A stretch of 64,000 bases of DNA from Flagellimonas profundi (lineage in GTDB: Bacteria; Bacteroidota; Bacteroidia; Flavobacteriales; Flavobacteriaceae), in assembly GCF_017313275.1 (NCBI RefSeq), contig NZ_JAFLNM010000002.1, positions 248,001 through 312,000 of the forward strand, written 5' to 3'. Made by a program: the position numbers and the translations under genes. The notes under the pieces are model-generated. The model was not told where the DNA came from and made no database searches. It saw nothing but the letters and a program-made list of their open reading frames with translations. Shown here piece by piece: positions 1-9,601 of this stretch. Positions within the stretch are counted from its first letter, which is position 1, and each line of letters starts with the position of its first letter.

Positions 1-2076
1 GTGAACTACCCCACTACCAAAAAAGTTGACACCGTAGATAATTATTTTGGAACAGAGGTCCCGGACCCCTATCGTTGGTTGGAGGACGACCGAAGCGAGG
101 AGACCGAAGCATGGGTAAAAGAGCAAAATGCGGTCACTTTTGGTTATTTGGACAAGATTCCTTTTCGCGAGGACCTAAAAAACCGATTGGAAAAACTCTG
201 GAACTACGAAAAAGTGGGTTCCCCTTTTAAAGAAGGAGACTACACATATTATTATAAAAACAACGGCTTACAAAACCAGTATGTGGTGTACCGTGAAAAA
301 GAGGGTGGCGAAGAAGAGGTCTTTTTGGACCCCAACACCTTCTCTGAAGATGGCACCACATCCCTAATGGGCCTCAGCTTTACCAAAGACGGCTCCAAAG
401 CTGCCTATCTTATTTCCGAAGGTGGAAGCGATTGGCGCAAGGGCATTGTCATCGATGCAGCATCCAAAGAGATTGTAGAAGACACCTTGGTGGACATCAA
501 GTTCAGTGGCATCTCTTGGAAGGGGAACGATGGTTTCTTTTACTCCAGCTACGACAAGCCAGAAGGAAGCGAACTTTCCGCAAAAACAGATCAGCACAAA
601 CTATACTATCATAAATTGGGAACGCCACAGGCGGAGGACAAAATCATTTTTGGGGGCACACCCGAGGAAAAGCACCGCTACGTAGGAGGTTCTGTTTCCG
701 AAGACCAGAAGTATCTTTTTATTTCGGCATCAGTTTCCACATCGGGCAACAAATTGTTTATGATGGACCTTTCCCAGGATAATCCTGAGCTGGTCACCAT
801 TTTGGACGACACCGATTCTGACACCTACGTTATCGACAACGAAGGTTCCACACTGTACTTGGTCACCAACCGTGAGGCGCCCAACAAGAAAGTTGTGGTC
901 GTGGATGCGGCCAACCCAACCCCCGACAATTGGAAAGACCTTATCCCAGAGACCGAGAATGTATTGACCGCAGGAACAGGTGGAGGTTATTTCTTTACTG
1001 AATACATGGTGGATGCCATTTCCAAAGTACTCCAATACAATTACGAAGGGAACTTGGTCCGTGAAGTGGAACTGCCTGGTGTAGGAAGCGCAGGAGGTTT
1101 TGGCGGTAAAAAAGAGGACAAGGAATTTTATTTTTCCTTTACCAATTACAACACACCCGGTTCGTTGTACAAATATAATGTGGAGACTGGCGAGTACGAG
1201 CAATATTGGAAGCCTCAAATTGATTTTAATCCTGATGATTACGAATCAGAACAGGTATTCTACAATTCAAAAGACGGCACAAAGGTGCCAATGATCATCA
1301 CCTACAAAAAAGGAACTGAACTCAACGGGAAAAACCCGACCATTCTTTATGGATATGGAGGGTTCAATATCAGTCTAACGCCCTCTTTCAGCATCGTTAA
1401 TGCCGTGTGGATGGAGCAAGGTGGTATCTATGCCGTTCCCAACCTTAGAGGAGGTGGGGAATACGGTAAAAAATGGCATCTTGCCGGCACCAAGCTTCAA
1501 AAACAAAACGTATTTGATGACTTTATTGCTGCTGCCGAATACCTGATCGACAACAACTACACCTCCAAAGAATATCTCGCCATCCGTGGTGGTTCCAACG
1601 GAGGTTTGTTGGTGGGTGCCACCATGACCCAGCGTCCGGACTTGATGCAAGTAGCCTTGCCGGCCGTGGGCGTAATGGACATGCTCCGCTACCACACATT
1701 TACTGCGGGAGCAGGTTGGGCCTACGATTATGGAACTTCCGAAGATAGTGAGGAAATGTTCGAATACATCAAAGGGTACTCACCAGTGCATAACGTTACG
1801 GAGGGCACGGCATATCCGGCCACATTGGTTACCACAGGAGACCATGACGATCGTGTGGTGCCCGCACACAGTTTTAAGTTTGCCGCGGAACTGCAGGAGA
1901 AACAGGCCGGGGAACAGCCTACCTTGATTCGAATCGAGACCAACGCAGGCCACGGGGCAGGTACACCAGTGAGCAAAACCATTGAGCAATACGCCGATAT
2001 TTTTGGGTTTACTTTTTATAACATGGGTTATGATGAATTGCCCAACCAAGCAGTGATCAAGGAATTTAAAGATTAA
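1..2076 (+). CDS. Prolyl oligopeptidase family serine peptidase (S9A), 5'-partial
   Basis: Cleaves short peptides after proline; in this phylum such enzymes are usually exported to the periplasm. Two parts are visible: an N-terminal beta-propeller (about residues 1-410) and a C-terminal alpha/beta-hydrolase domain. The catalytic triad is readable as Ser532 in GGSNGG, Asp616 in GDHDDRVVP and His651 in NAGHGAG; Arg618 fits the proline-site arginine of the family. The reading frame is open to the left edge and the first codon seen is GTG. The visible protein starts at the conserved mature N-terminus (DPYRWLED near residue 22), so a signal peptide and the true start probably lie outside the window. 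A strong terminator follows the stop. Confidence 0.93.
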   Translation: MNYPTTKKVDTVDNYFGTEVPDPYRWLEDDRSEETEAWVKEQNAVTFGYLDKIPFREDLKNRLEKLWNYEKVGSPFKEGDYTYYYKNNGLQNQYVVYREKEGGEEEVFLDPNTFSEDGTTSLMGLSFTKDGSKAAYLISEGGSDWRKGIVIDAASKEIVEDTLVDIKFSGISWKGNDGFFYSSYDKPEGSELSAKTDQHKLYYHKLGTPQAEDKIIFGGTPEEKHRYVGGSVSEDQKYLFISASVSTSGNKLFMMDLSQDNPELVTILDDTDSDTYVIDNEGSTLYLVTNREAPNKKVVVVDAANPTPDNWKDLIPETENVLTAGTGGGYFFTEYMVDAISKVLQYNYEGNLVREVELPGVGSAGGFGGKKEDKEFYFSFTNYNTPGSLYKYNVETGEYEQYWKPQIDFNPDDYESEQVFYNSKDGTKVPMIITYKKGTELNGKNPTILYGYGGFNISLTPSFSIVNAVWMEQGGIYAVPNLRGGGEYGKKWHLAGTKLQKQNVFDDFIAAAEYLIDNNYTSKEYLAIRGGSNGGLLVGATMTQRPDLMQVALPAVGVMDMLRYHTFTAGAGWAYDYGTSEDSEEMFEYIKGYSPVHNVTEGTAYPATLVTTGDHDDRVVPAHSFKFAAELQEKQAGEQPTLIRIETNAGHGAGTPVSKTIEQYADIFGFTFYNMGYDELPNQAVIKEFKD

Positions 2077-2085
2077 ACATAAAAA

Positions 2086-2117
2086 GGGCTACTCAAATCA
2101 GTAGCCCTTCTTTTTCC
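2086..2117 (+). terminator. Intrinsic terminator after the prolyl oligopeptidase
   Basis: Stem GGGCTACT (2086-2093) pairs with AGTAGCCC (2100-2107) around a six-base loop, followed by a T-rich tail (TTCTTTTT). The tail runs directly into the ATG at 2118, so no room is left for a separate promoter or leader of the next gene. Confidence 0.9.
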
Positions 2118-3113
2118 ATGCTAAAAGTTCACGTAGATTCTTTCGGTTACCAAGACCAGACCATTTTAAAGGATATTTCTTTTGAAGTTTCCCCAGGGGA
2201 GCATGTGGCTTTGATGGGCGAAAGCGGCTCGGGAAAAAGCACCTTGCTCAAAATCATCTACGGATTGCTCCATGTGGAGGAAGGCTCTGTTTTTTGGGGT
2301 GATGTGGAAGCGCTTGGACCCAATTATAATCTGGTTCCTGGTGAGCCCTACATGAAATATTTGGCGCAGGATTTTGATTTGATGCCGTTCATTTCTGTGG
2401 AAGAGAATGTAGGTCAGTTCCTTTCCGTGTTCGAGCGCGAAACGCATGAAGAACGGATCAACGAACTACTGGAACTGATTGAAATGAAATCATTCGCAAA
2501 GACCAAAGTAAAATACCTCAGCGGCGGACAGCAACAAAGAGTGGCATTGGCCAGGGTTTTGGCACAGGAGCCAGAAATTTTACTCCTGGACGAGCCCTTT
2601 GGCCATATTGACAATTTTAAGCGCAACTCACTTCGCAGGAATCTATTTTTATACCTTAAAAAACAGGGTGTTACAGTGCTTACTGCAAGTCACGATCCCA
2701 GTGATGTGCTGCCTTTTGCGGAACGTACCCTGATTTTGGAACAAGGACAGATCATCGCCGATCAGAACACACAAGAACTTTACAACAATCCGCCCAATTA
2801 CTACACCGCTTCGTTGTTTGGACAGGTAAACAAGGTTCCTATGAAGCTGTTAAAATCCTATTCCGAGATCGATAGGTCCGTTTTGGTATATCCCCATGAG
2901 TTCAAGTTTTCTGATTCTTCAGGACTTAAAGTTGAAGTAAACCGTTCGTTTTTTAAAGGAAGCCATTACTTAAATGAAGGGGTCGCAGAAGATGGAACCA
3001 TCATTTTTTTCAATTCCGACAAAAAACAGGAAAAAGGAACAACCATTTTTCTTAATGTATCTTTGAGTACCATCAACAAGAGACTCCAGGTTGGACAAAA
3101 AACAGATACATAG
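2118..3113 (+). CDS. ABC transporter ATP-binding protein, no partner permease nearby
   Basis: Cytoplasmic ATPase subunit of an ABC transporter. Visible motifs are Walker A GESGSGKST (residues 34-42), Q-loop near residue 84, signature LSGGQ (134-138), Walker B with LLLDEP (155-160) and an H-loop in TASHDP. The usual nucleotide-binding domain ends near residue 235; the remaining roughly 95 residues are a C-terminal extension I do not recognise. At 331 aa it is longer than LolD-type ATPases (about 220-230). No permease is adjacent, so the transported substrate cannot be told. The start ATG touches the preceding terminator tail and there is no Shine-Dalgarno site. Its end overlaps arfB by 23 bases. 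Confidence 0.85.
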   Translation: MLKVHVDSFGYQDQTILKDISFEVSPGEHVALMGESGSGKSTLLKIIYGLLHVEEGSVFWGDVEALGPNYNLVPGEPYMKYLAQDFDLMPFISVEENVGQFLSVFERETHEERINELLELIEMKSFAKTKVKYLSGGQQQRVALARVLAQEPEILLLDEPFGHIDNFKRNSLRRNLFLYLKKQGVTVLTASHDPSDVLPFAERTLILEQGQIIADQNTQELYNNPPNYYTASLFGQVNKVPMKLLKSYSEIDRSVLVYPHEFKFSDSSGLKVEVNRSFFKGSHYLNEGVAEDGTIIFFNSDKKQEKGTTIFLNVSLSTINKRLQVGQKTDT

Positions 3114-3498
3114 GGAACTTCAGTTCAAGGCCATGCGAAGCAGTGGGGCCGGAGGTCAGCATGTAAACAAGGTTTCCTCCAAAGTGGAGCTCACTTTTAA
3201 CATTCCTGAATCCGATGGGCTTTCAGATCTGGAAAAACAACGGATTCTCCTCAAACTACAATCCCGGCTGACCAATGATGGCGCTTTGGTGCTACAATGT
3301 GATGAAGCTCGGAGCCAACACCGAAACAAGGACTTGGTGGTCAAGCGGTTTTTTGAAATGCTCAAAAAGGCTGTCACCGTTCCCAAAAAGCGAAAACCTA
3401 CCAAACCCACCAAATCATCCAAGGAAAAACGGTTGAAATCCAAAAAGATCACGTCCGAAAAGAAAGCCTCCCGCAAAAAACCGGATTTGGGCAAATAA
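3091..3498 (+). CDS. arfB: Alternative ribosome-rescue factor, peptidyl-tRNA hydrolase
   Basis: Class I release-factor domain protein of the ArfB/YaeJ type: it enters stalled ribosomes lacking a stop codon and hydrolyses peptidyl-tRNA. The catalytic GGQ is at residues 21-23 in SSGAGGQHVNK, followed by the single compact domain (SQHRNKDLV near residue 75) and a strongly basic tail (KKRKPTKPTKSSKEKRLKSK), which in the family lies in the mRNA channel. The length of 135 aa fits ArfB, not a full release factor. The start is TTG at 3091; no upstream ATG is in frame, and the next ATG (residue 15) would remove part of the first strand. It overlaps the ABC ATPase gene by 23 bases, suggesting translational coupling. 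Confidence 0.9.
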   Translation: MDKKQIHRELQFKAMRSSGAGGQHVNKVSSKVELTFNIPESDGLSDLEKQRILLKLQSRLTNDGALVLQCDEARSQHRNKDLVVKRFFEMLKKAVTVPKKRKPTKPTKSSKEKRLKSKKITSEKKASRKKPDLGK

Positions 3499-3633
3499 GA
3501 ATTTGATGATTTTCTATCCACTGGATTATAAACCCATCAAAAAAACCAGGCACAAGGCAATTCTAATACGATGGATTTAATATCCTCGGTACAAATGCTT
3601 AATTTTCAGTCAAATTATAACTAATTCAAAAAA

Positions 3634-6249
3634 ATGATTTCTAAAACTGCAAAAATCAAAACTTTGCTGCTTACCGCAGTAATGTCTTTGTCTTGCGCTG
3701 CGTTTTCCGTAGCACAAAATGTCCCCTCCCCCGAGGACGTATATGGATTTAAAGTGGGAGCCGATTATAAATTGGCCGATTATTCCCAGATTGAAGACTA
3801 TTTGTCCCAATTGGATGCTGCATCCGATAGGGTTAAAAAAATTGAGATTGGAGAAACGGTGTTGGGTCGTAAAATGTACCTAATGTTCATCTCCACAGAA
3901 GAAAACTTGGCCCAAATTGACAAGTGGAAAGACATTAGTACAAAACTTGCCCGCGTTCAAGTAGATGACGAAGAAGCCGTTAAGCTTTCCGAAGAAGGAA
4001 AAGCCATTGTTTGGGTAGATGGTGGCATGCACTCCACAGAGCTGGCGCATGGACAAATGACTTCGGAATTGGCATATACCTTGGCCACATCCGAAACTGC
4101 AGAAATGCAGAAAATAAGGGAAAACGTAATTACCCTTCTAATGCCGGTAATGAATCCCGATGGATTGGACATTGTAGTGGATTGGTACAGAAAAAACCTG
4201 GGCACGCCTTACGAGACTTCGCGTCCCCCGATCCTATACCATTATTACATGGGTCACGATAATAATAGGGACTGGTTTATGAACAACATGCCCGAAACCT
4301 ACAATGTGACCAACATATTGTACAACGAATGGTACCCACAGATTGTTTACAATCACCACCAGTCGTCTCCATCTTGGACCAAAATTTCGCTTCCACCATA
4401 TGCCGACCCCGTGAACCCAAAAATTCACCCAGCTATCACTGCCGGCGTTAGTGAAGTAGGTTCCGCCATGACGAAGCGTTTTTCTTTGGAAAACATGCCG
4501 GGCGCCATTGCCGACAACTTTTATACCATGTTCTGGAACGGTGGTGGACGTACCGTGCCTTACTACCACAACATGATCGGTATTTTAACAGAAACTGGGC
4601 ACACCACACCTACTCCAAGGTACTATGACCCAGAAAAACTACCGAAAACAGTAGCGGGAGGTACCCCAACCGATGGTACGGACATTATGTACCCATATCC
4701 ATGGAAAGGTGGGGAATCTCACTTTAGGGATGCCGTGGACTATATGTTAACTGCTACCTGGGCCACTTTGGATCTGGCTGCCGACCGTAAGAGCAATTAC
4801 CTCTACAATATTTATAAAATGGGTAAGTCTGCTGTAGAAAAAGGCAAAACCGAAGGTTTGTTTGCTTACATCATCAGCAAGGAGCAATGGGATTCTTTTG
4901 AGGCCGTAAACCTGGTAAACGTTTTGCTTCAAGGTGGAATCGAAGTTGAAAAAGCTACCAGGGATTTTACTGTAAACGGAAAAGAATATGAAGAAGGTTC
5001 TTATGTGATCTACACGGCACAGGCGTTTAGACCTTACCTGTTGGACCTCATGGAAAAACAAAACTACCCAACACGTTTCCAATATCCTGGCGGACCTCCG
5101 GACACGCCTTACGATTTGGCAGGATGGACATTGCCCATGCAAATGGGGATTGATGTAGATAAAATTGCTGAATCGTTCAGCGCCCAGACCGAAAAAGTCA
5201 CCGGTCCCGTAAAATATTACGAAGGCGACGTTAACAGGAACGGTTCTTTTGGGTATGCCCTTAGCGTAAACACCAATGCATCGGTAGTCGCTACTAATAA
5301 AGTGTTGAAAGCCGGAGGAACAGCTCACAAAAGCATGGGTGAATTCAAAGCAGGTAAAATAACCTTCCCTGCTGGGTCCTACATCGTATCCGGCGACAAG
5401 GAAATGATGGAGTCTTTAGCGGACGAGTACGGACTTGAGTTCACAGGATTGTCCGCCAAACCAGAGGTCCAATTGAAAAAAATCCATTTGCCCAAAGTGG
5501 GATTGTACAAATCCTGGGTGGCCAACATGGATGAAGGGTGGACCCGTTTTGTAATGGATGAGTACGAATTTGATATGGATACCTTGCACGATGCCGACAT
5601 CAAGACCAAGGATTTGTCGCAGTATGATGCCATTATTATTCCATCCCAGAGACCAAGTTCCATTTTGCACGGACATAGCAATTTGAGCATGCCCGAAAAA
5701 TTCACTGGCGGAATTGGACTAAAAGGCTCCGTGGCTCTTAGTGACTATGTTGAAGGAGGGGGAACCCTAATTGCCTTTGATGCGGCCAGTGATTTTGTAA
5801 TTGAGCAATTTGGTTTGCCATTGCGCGATGCCGTAGAAGGTGCCGACAGCAAAGATTTCTTTATCCCCGGATCTTTGATCAAAGCTGGTATAGACACTTC
5901 TCACCCATTGGCTTTTGGCATGAAAGATACCGTTGCAGTTTCCTTTAACCGAAGTAGGGCTTTCCGGATTGACAAACAAAGAAAGTCCGGTGAAGGTGGT
6001 GAAGAAGAAATTGCTGATGCACCTGCGCCAGAAGTTGAAGTGATCGCCACTTATGCCGCAAAAAATCTTTTGATGAGTGGTTGGGCCATGGGAGAAGACA
6101 GATACATTGCCAATAAGCCAGCCATGGTAAAAGCCAAATACGGAAAAGGCTCCGCAATCTTGTTTGCGTTCCGCCCCCAATTTAGGGCGCAACCCCGTGG
6201 CACCTACAAATTGATCTTTAATGCGATTTACGACGGTGCTTCGGAATAG
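3634..6249 (+). CDS. Secreted M14-family zinc metallopeptidase with C-terminal amidotransferase-like domain
   Basis: Exported zinc carboxypeptidase-like enzyme. Residues 1-27 form a signal peptide (LLLTAVMSLSCAAFSVAQ). The M14 zinc site is visible as His133-x-x-Glu136 (GMHSTEL) and a third histidine at 241/242 (YNHHQSS); Glu320 in ILTETGHTTP is the likely general base. From about residue 640 a second domain (VGLYKSWVANMDEGWTR, then QYDAIIIP and GGGTLIAFD) resembles a class I glutamine amidotransferase/ThuA-like fold, without an obvious catalytic cysteine. At 871 aa it matches large Bacteroidota M14 proteins. The specificity is unknown; a role in peptide breakdown is inferred. Upstream, 3499-3633 shows only a weak promoter-like TAATTTTC at 3600-3607. 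Confidence 0.87.
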   Translation: MISKTAKIKTLLLTAVMSLSCAAFSVAQNVPSPEDVYGFKVGADYKLADYSQIEDYLSQLDAASDRVKKIEIGETVLGRKMYLMFISTEENLAQIDKWKDISTKLARVQVDDEEAVKLSEEGKAIVWVDGGMHSTELAHGQMTSELAYTLATSETAEMQKIRENVITLLMPVMNPDGLDIVVDWYRKNLGTPYETSRPPILYHYYMGHDNNRDWFMNNMPETYNVTNILYNEWYPQIVYNHHQSSPSWTKISLPPYADPVNPKIHPAITAGVSEVGSAMTKRFSLENMPGAIADNFYTMFWNGGGRTVPYYHNMIGILTETGHTTPTPRYYDPEKLPKTVAGGTPTDGTDIMYPYPWKGGESHFRDAVDYMLTATWATLDLAADRKSNYLYNIYKMGKSAVEKGKTEGLFAYIISKEQWDSFEAVNLVNVLLQGGIEVEKATRDFTVNGKEYEEGSYVIYTAQAFRPYLLDLMEKQNYPTRFQYPGGPPDTPYDLAGWTLPMQMGIDVDKIAESFSAQTEKVTGPVKYYEGDVNRNGSFGYALSVNTNASVVATNKVLKAGGTAHKSMGEFKAGKITFPAGSYIVSGDKEMMESLADEYGLEFTGLSAKPEVQLKKIHLPKVGLYKSWVANMDEGWTRFVMDEYEFDMDTLHDADIKTKDLSQYDAIIIPSQRPSSILHGHSNLSMPEKFTGGIGLKGSVALSDYVEGGGTLIAFDAASDFVIEQFGLPLRDAVEGADSKDFFIPGSLIKAGIDTSHPLAFGMKDTVAVSFNRSRAFRIDKQRKSGEGGEEEIADAPAPEVEVIATYAAKNLLMSGWAMGEDRYIANKPAMVKAKYGKGSAILFAFRPQFRAQPRGTYKLIFNAIYDGASE

Positions 6250-6277
6250 CAGAAAATATATGAGTGTATAAAAGGAA

Positions 6278-6307
6278 AGCCGCATCAAGTTGATGCGGCT
6301 TTTTTAT
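6278..6307. terminator. Terminator shared by two convergent genes
   Basis: Perfect 10-bp stem AGCCGCATCA (6278-6287) / TGATGCGGCT (6291-6300) with a three-base loop and a run of six T after it; A-rich sequence precedes it, so it can act in both directions. It lies between the stop of the M14 peptidase (6249) and the stop of the leftward permease (6328). Confidence 0.88.
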
Positions 6308-6327
6308 GGAATTCTTTCTGTCTTGAT

Positions 6328-7083
6328 CTACCTGAACAAAATCGCCACCGCACCAATGGCAGTTACAATCAAAATAAAGCGTTTGTAATTTTTTTCGTTG
6401 ATCTTCTTCACCAAAAAGACACCCAAAATGAGTCCAGCGCCAATGGCCGGCAACAATCTCAAATTAACCAGAATACTATCTACCGAAATTGTTTTCCAAA
6501 CAAAAACATGGAAGGGCAGCTTAAATAAATTCGTGATAAAAAATAACCAGGCCGCGGTTCCGACGAATTCATTCTTGGGCAAACGCATCGCCAAAAAGAA
6601 TATATTGGTGAACGCCCCCGCCAAATTTCCGATCATGGTACATATGCCCGCAAATATTCCCATGGAACCGGAAAACAGCCAATGGGTCGGTACTTTTTTG
6701 GACTTTCTACGGTCCCACCAAATCAGCATTCCCAGACTGATGAATATAACGACCACCATTCCCCATTTGAATTCCCGTTCAGGAAGATCTTTCCCTATGA
6801 AGACCCCAACAAGAATTCCCAGAATCATCCAAGGAAGAAACTTGATAATGAATTTCCATTGGGTATGTCTGTTATAATAGACCACTGCGAAAATGTCACC
6901 AACTATCAATAACGGGATAAAAAGTCCCGTAGAGGCCCTTGATCCAAAAGCCAAAGCCATCAAGGTCACATTAAAAATGGACATCCCTTTTAACCCTGCT
7001 TTGGAAACTCCCATTAAAAAAGCCGCAGTAGCAGCCATGGTCCATGCAGCAACGGAAATATCGGAGAAAGTGGAAAGTAACAT
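6328..7083 (-). CDS. TauE/SafE family membrane permease
   Basis: Polytopic inner-membrane protein of the TauE/SafE (sulfite/sulfonate exporter-like) family. About seven to eight hydrophobic segments fill the 251 residues, with the family's small-residue pattern in the first helix (TAAFLMGVSKAGLKGM) and in the second half (GIFAGICTMIGNLAGAFTNIFFLA), consistent with the family's internal duplication. The N-terminus starts at an ATG preceded by a good promoter. The substrate cannot be deduced; the family moves organic or sulfur-containing anions. It stands alone, divergent from a sodium:solute symporter with only 69 bases between starts. Confidence 0.86.
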   Translation of the reverse strand: MLLSTFSDISVAAWTMAATAAFLMGVSKAGLKGMSIFNVTLMALAFGSRASTGLFIPLLIVGDIFAVVYYNRHTQWKFIIKFLPWMILGILVGVFIGKDLPEREFKWGMVVVIFISLGMLIWWDRRKSKKVPTHWLFSGSMGIFAGICTMIGNLAGAFTNIFFLAMRLPKNEFVGTAAWLFFITNLFKLPFHVFVWKTISVDSILVNLRLLPAIGAGLILGVFLVKKINEKNYKRFILIVTAIGAVAILFR

Positions 7084-7104
7084 GTAAGTTTTTTGGTAGG
7101 GTCA

Positions 7105-7112
7105 CAAAAGTA
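7105..7112 (-). promoter_or_regulatory. TAnnTTTG promoter element for the TauE/SafE gene
   Basis: On the minus strand TACTTTTG matches the Bacteroidota -7 consensus exactly. A TTG (7137-7139 on the plus strand as CAA) sits 24 bases upstream. It predicts a leader of about 15 bases. On the plus strand a weaker TATCTTTA at 7125-7132 could serve the divergent symporter. Confidence 0.65.
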
Positions 7113-7152
7113 ACCCAAAAAAACTATCTTTATCTCCAACCAAACTAAACAA

Positions 7153-8955
7153 ATGAAACTTGAACTTTTAGATTACATTATCATTTTTGGATTTTTCGCC
7201 ATAGTCCTTTTCATCGGGATCTATGTTTCCAAAAAATCAGGAAAAAACACAGCAGAATACTTTTTATCAGGTCGTAGCATGCCTTGGTGGCTTTTAGGTT
7301 TCTCCATGGTAGCGACTACTTTCTCTACCGATACTCCCAATTTGGTAACGGATTTTGTCCGTACCGATGGCGTCTCGGGAAACTGGGGCTGGTGGGCCTT
7401 TTTGCTAACAGGTTTGCTTACCGTATTTGTGTACGCCAAACTTTGGAGGAAATCCAACGTGGCCACGGATATGGAGTTTTACGATCTTAGGTACGGCGGA
7501 AAACCCGCCCATTTTCTGCGTGGATTTAGATCTCTGTACTTAGGTGTGGTCTTTAATGTAATGGCCATGTCCGCAGTAACCTTGGCAGCCATAAAAATTG
7601 GACAGGTAATGCTCGGCTTGGAACCTTTTGAAACCGTGCTGCTAGGTGGAACCATTACAGTTATTTTTAGTGCCATTGGTGGTTTCAGAGGCGTTGTCTA
7701 TACCGATTTTCTACTGTTTTTTGTTGCGATGGGTGGAGCTATCGGAGCAGCGATTTATCTTGTGAATATGCCCGAAGTTGGCGGATTGGACAATATTTTG
7801 GCAAATACACAAGTACAGGAAAAAATGTCCATCTTGCCCGATTTTTCGGATACCGAAGCGTTGATCGGTCTGTTGATCATACCCTTGGCAGTGCAATGGT
7901 GGAGTGCGTGGTATCCTGGAGGTGAGCCTGGGGGCGGTGGATATATTGCTCAGCGTATGTTGGCCGCAAAAAATGAAAACCATGCCATTGGAGCAACGTT
8001 CTTCTTCAACATATTACATTATGCGCTAAGACCTTGGCCGTGGATTTTAGTGGCCTTGGCTTCCATTGTGGTTTTTCCCGATCTGGAAAGTATTAGACAG
8101 GCATTCCCAAATGTGCCCGAGAATATCCTTAAAAACGATTTGGCCTATTCTGCCATGTTGACCAAATTGCCCACAGGCTTATTAGGTTTGGTGATGGCTT
8201 CTTTGGGTGCTGCATACATGTCTACCATTTCGACCCACCTTAACTGGGGCTCTTCTTATATTGTAAATGATTTTTACCGACAGCAGGTTAAAAAAGATGC
8301 TTCCGAAAAAGAATTGGTGAATGTAGGTAGGATTTCGACCGTAGTTCTTATGGTCCTTAGTAGTTTATTTGCTTTGGAACTCAACAATGCCACACAGCTT
8401 TTCGACATCATCATTATGTTCGGGGCAGGAACGGGTCTCATCTTTTTGTTGAGATGGTTCTGGTGGCGAATCAATGCATGGAGTGAAATTGTGGCCATGT
8501 TCTCATCAGGAATAATCTCCATTTTGTTCTGGCAATATGAAGATGTTCTGTTTTTGGCTGATGGAGCACCATTTCCTGCATGGAGCAAGTTCCCTTTAGT
8601 TGTGCTGATTACCACCATACTTTGGTTGGCAACCACATTCTTGACCAAGCCTGAAGAGAACAAGGTGCTTTACCGGTTCTACAAAATCACAAAACCAGGA
8701 GGGCCCGGATGGAAAAAAATCCATGAAGAGGCCAAGGCTGAAGGCATTTCTTTGGAAGATGAAAATGCGAAGTGGAGCGTTCCGTCCGGTGTGTTGGCAA
8801 TGATCGTGGGCTGTATTTTGGTGTACGGATGCCTTTTTGCCACAGGAAACTGGATCTATGGCAATTATCCATTGGCCATTGGGCTTTCCGCTTTGGTGTT
8901 GGTAGCCACATTTGCCCTCTTAAGAATTTGGCGTGGAATGAGAAATGTATTCTAA
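7153..8955 (+). CDS. Sodium:solute symporter (SSS family)
   Basis: Sodium-coupled uptake protein in the inner membrane. The 600 residues hold about 13-15 hydrophobic helices; the first begins at LDYIIIFGFFAIVLFIGIYV, followed by the family pattern AEYFLSGRSMPWWLLGFSMVA. A large cytoplasmic segment lies near residues 495-545, and two hydrophobic helices close the protein. The sequence YPGGEPGGGGYIAQRMLAAK near 260 matches the LeuT-fold SSS region in which other members read QRxLAAK. The substrate (sugar, sialic acid or another) cannot be assigned. It is divergent from the TauE/SafE gene and convergent with riboflavin synthase, the two stop codons overlapping by four bases. Confidence 0.88.
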   Translation: MKLELLDYIIIFGFFAIVLFIGIYVSKKSGKNTAEYFLSGRSMPWWLLGFSMVATTFSTDTPNLVTDFVRTDGVSGNWGWWAFLLTGLLTVFVYAKLWRKSNVATDMEFYDLRYGGKPAHFLRGFRSLYLGVVFNVMAMSAVTLAAIKIGQVMLGLEPFETVLLGGTITVIFSAIGGFRGVVYTDFLLFFVAMGGAIGAAIYLVNMPEVGGLDNILANTQVQEKMSILPDFSDTEALIGLLIIPLAVQWWSAWYPGGEPGGGGYIAQRMLAAKNENHAIGATFFFNILHYALRPWPWILVALASIVVFPDLESIRQAFPNVPENILKNDLAYSAMLTKLPTGLLGLVMASLGAAYMSTISTHLNWGSSYIVNDFYRQQVKKDASEKELVNVGRISTVVLMVLSSLFALELNNATQLFDIIIMFGAGTGLIFLLRWFWWRINAWSEIVAMFSSGIISILFWQYEDVLFLADGAPFPAWSKFPLVVLITTILWLATTFLTKPEENKVLYRFYKITKPGGPGWKKIHEEAKAEGISLEDENAKWSVPSGVLAMIVGCILVYGCLFATGNWIYGNYPLAIGLSALVLVATFALLRIWRGMRNVF

Positions 8956-9542
8956 CCCCTTAATTCCAATAATCTGGAGACATATTTGCCGACGACATCA
9001 AACTCTAAGTTTACTTTAGTACCTGTTTTGTACGTATGGAAACGAGTGTGCTCGTATGTGTAGGGAATAATCGCTACGCTAAAACTATCTTTTTGGGAAT
9101 CGACAACGGTTAAGCTCACACCATCCACGGTAATAGAACCTTTTTCAATAGTAACGTTATTGAGTTTGGGGTCGTATCCAAACGTATAGAGCCAACTGCC
9201 ATCTTTCTCTTCAACGGATTTGCAAACCGCTGTTTGGTCCACATGTCCTTGAACAATGTGACCATCCAAACGGGCACCCAGAACCATAGCACGTTCCAAA
9301 TTGACCTCAGTGCCCAATTCCAAATCACCAAGATTGGTTTTGTCCAAGGTCTCTTCAATGGCTGTAACCGTATAGTTGTCGCCATTAATGGAAACCACGG
9401 TAAGGCATACCCCATTATGCGAAACACTTTGGTCTATTTTCAATTCCGAAGTAATATCCGAAGCAACCGTAATGTGCAGATTTCCCCCCTCTTTTTCCAG
9501 CTTTTCAACTTTACCCAAAGTCTCGATGATACCTGTGAACAT
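8952..9542 (-). CDS. ribE: Riboflavin synthase, alpha subunit
   Basis: Catalyses dismutation of two 6,7-dimethyl-8-ribityllumazine molecules to riboflavin in the last step of vitamin B2 synthesis; cytoplasmic homotrimer. It shows the two tandem lumazine-binding barrels: residues 1-95 start with the classic MFTGIIETLG and carry the N-barrel motif (SHNGVCLTV), and residues 97-190 carry HIVQGHVDQTA and GVSLTVVD. The length of 196 aa is normal. It is a single gene, not with other rib genes. Divergent from pdxA with overlapping promoters; its TAG stop overlaps the symporter's TAA. Confidence 0.96.
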   Translation of the reverse strand: MFTGIIETLGKVEKLEKEGGNLHITVASDITSELKIDQSVSHNGVCLTVVSINGDNYTVTAIEETLDKTNLGDLELGTEVNLERAMVLGARLDGHIVQGHVDQTAVCKSVEEKDGSWLYTFGYDPKLNNVTIEKGSITVDGVSLTVVDSQKDSFSVAIIPYTYEHTRFHTYKTGTKVNLEFDVVGKYVSRLLELRG

Positions 9543-9560
9543 GTGTCTTATTAAATTGAC

Positions 9561-9568
9561 TAGTTTTG
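9561..9568 (+). promoter_or_regulatory. TAnnTTTG promoter element for pdxA
   Basis: TAGTTTTG matches the -7 consensus; it lies 33 bases upstream of the pdxA ATG, predicting a leader of roughly 28 bases. No clear TTG at the -33 position is seen. Confidence 0.6.
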
Positions 9569-9573
9569 TAATG

Positions 9574-9581
9574 CAAAAGTA
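9574..9581 (-). promoter_or_regulatory. TAnnTTTG promoter element for ribE
   Basis: TACTTTTG on the minus strand, 31 bases upstream of the ribE start. It lies only 5 bases from the opposing pdxA element, so RNA polymerase cannot occupy both promoters at once. Confidence 0.6.
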
Positions 9582-9601
9582 GCCATAACGGCATTCATTT
9601 T

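Noticed and set aside
1..3. GTG at the first base as start codon of the prolyl oligopeptidase
   Set aside because: The frame is open to the edge and the protein lacks the signal peptide expected for the family, so the first codon is probably internal.
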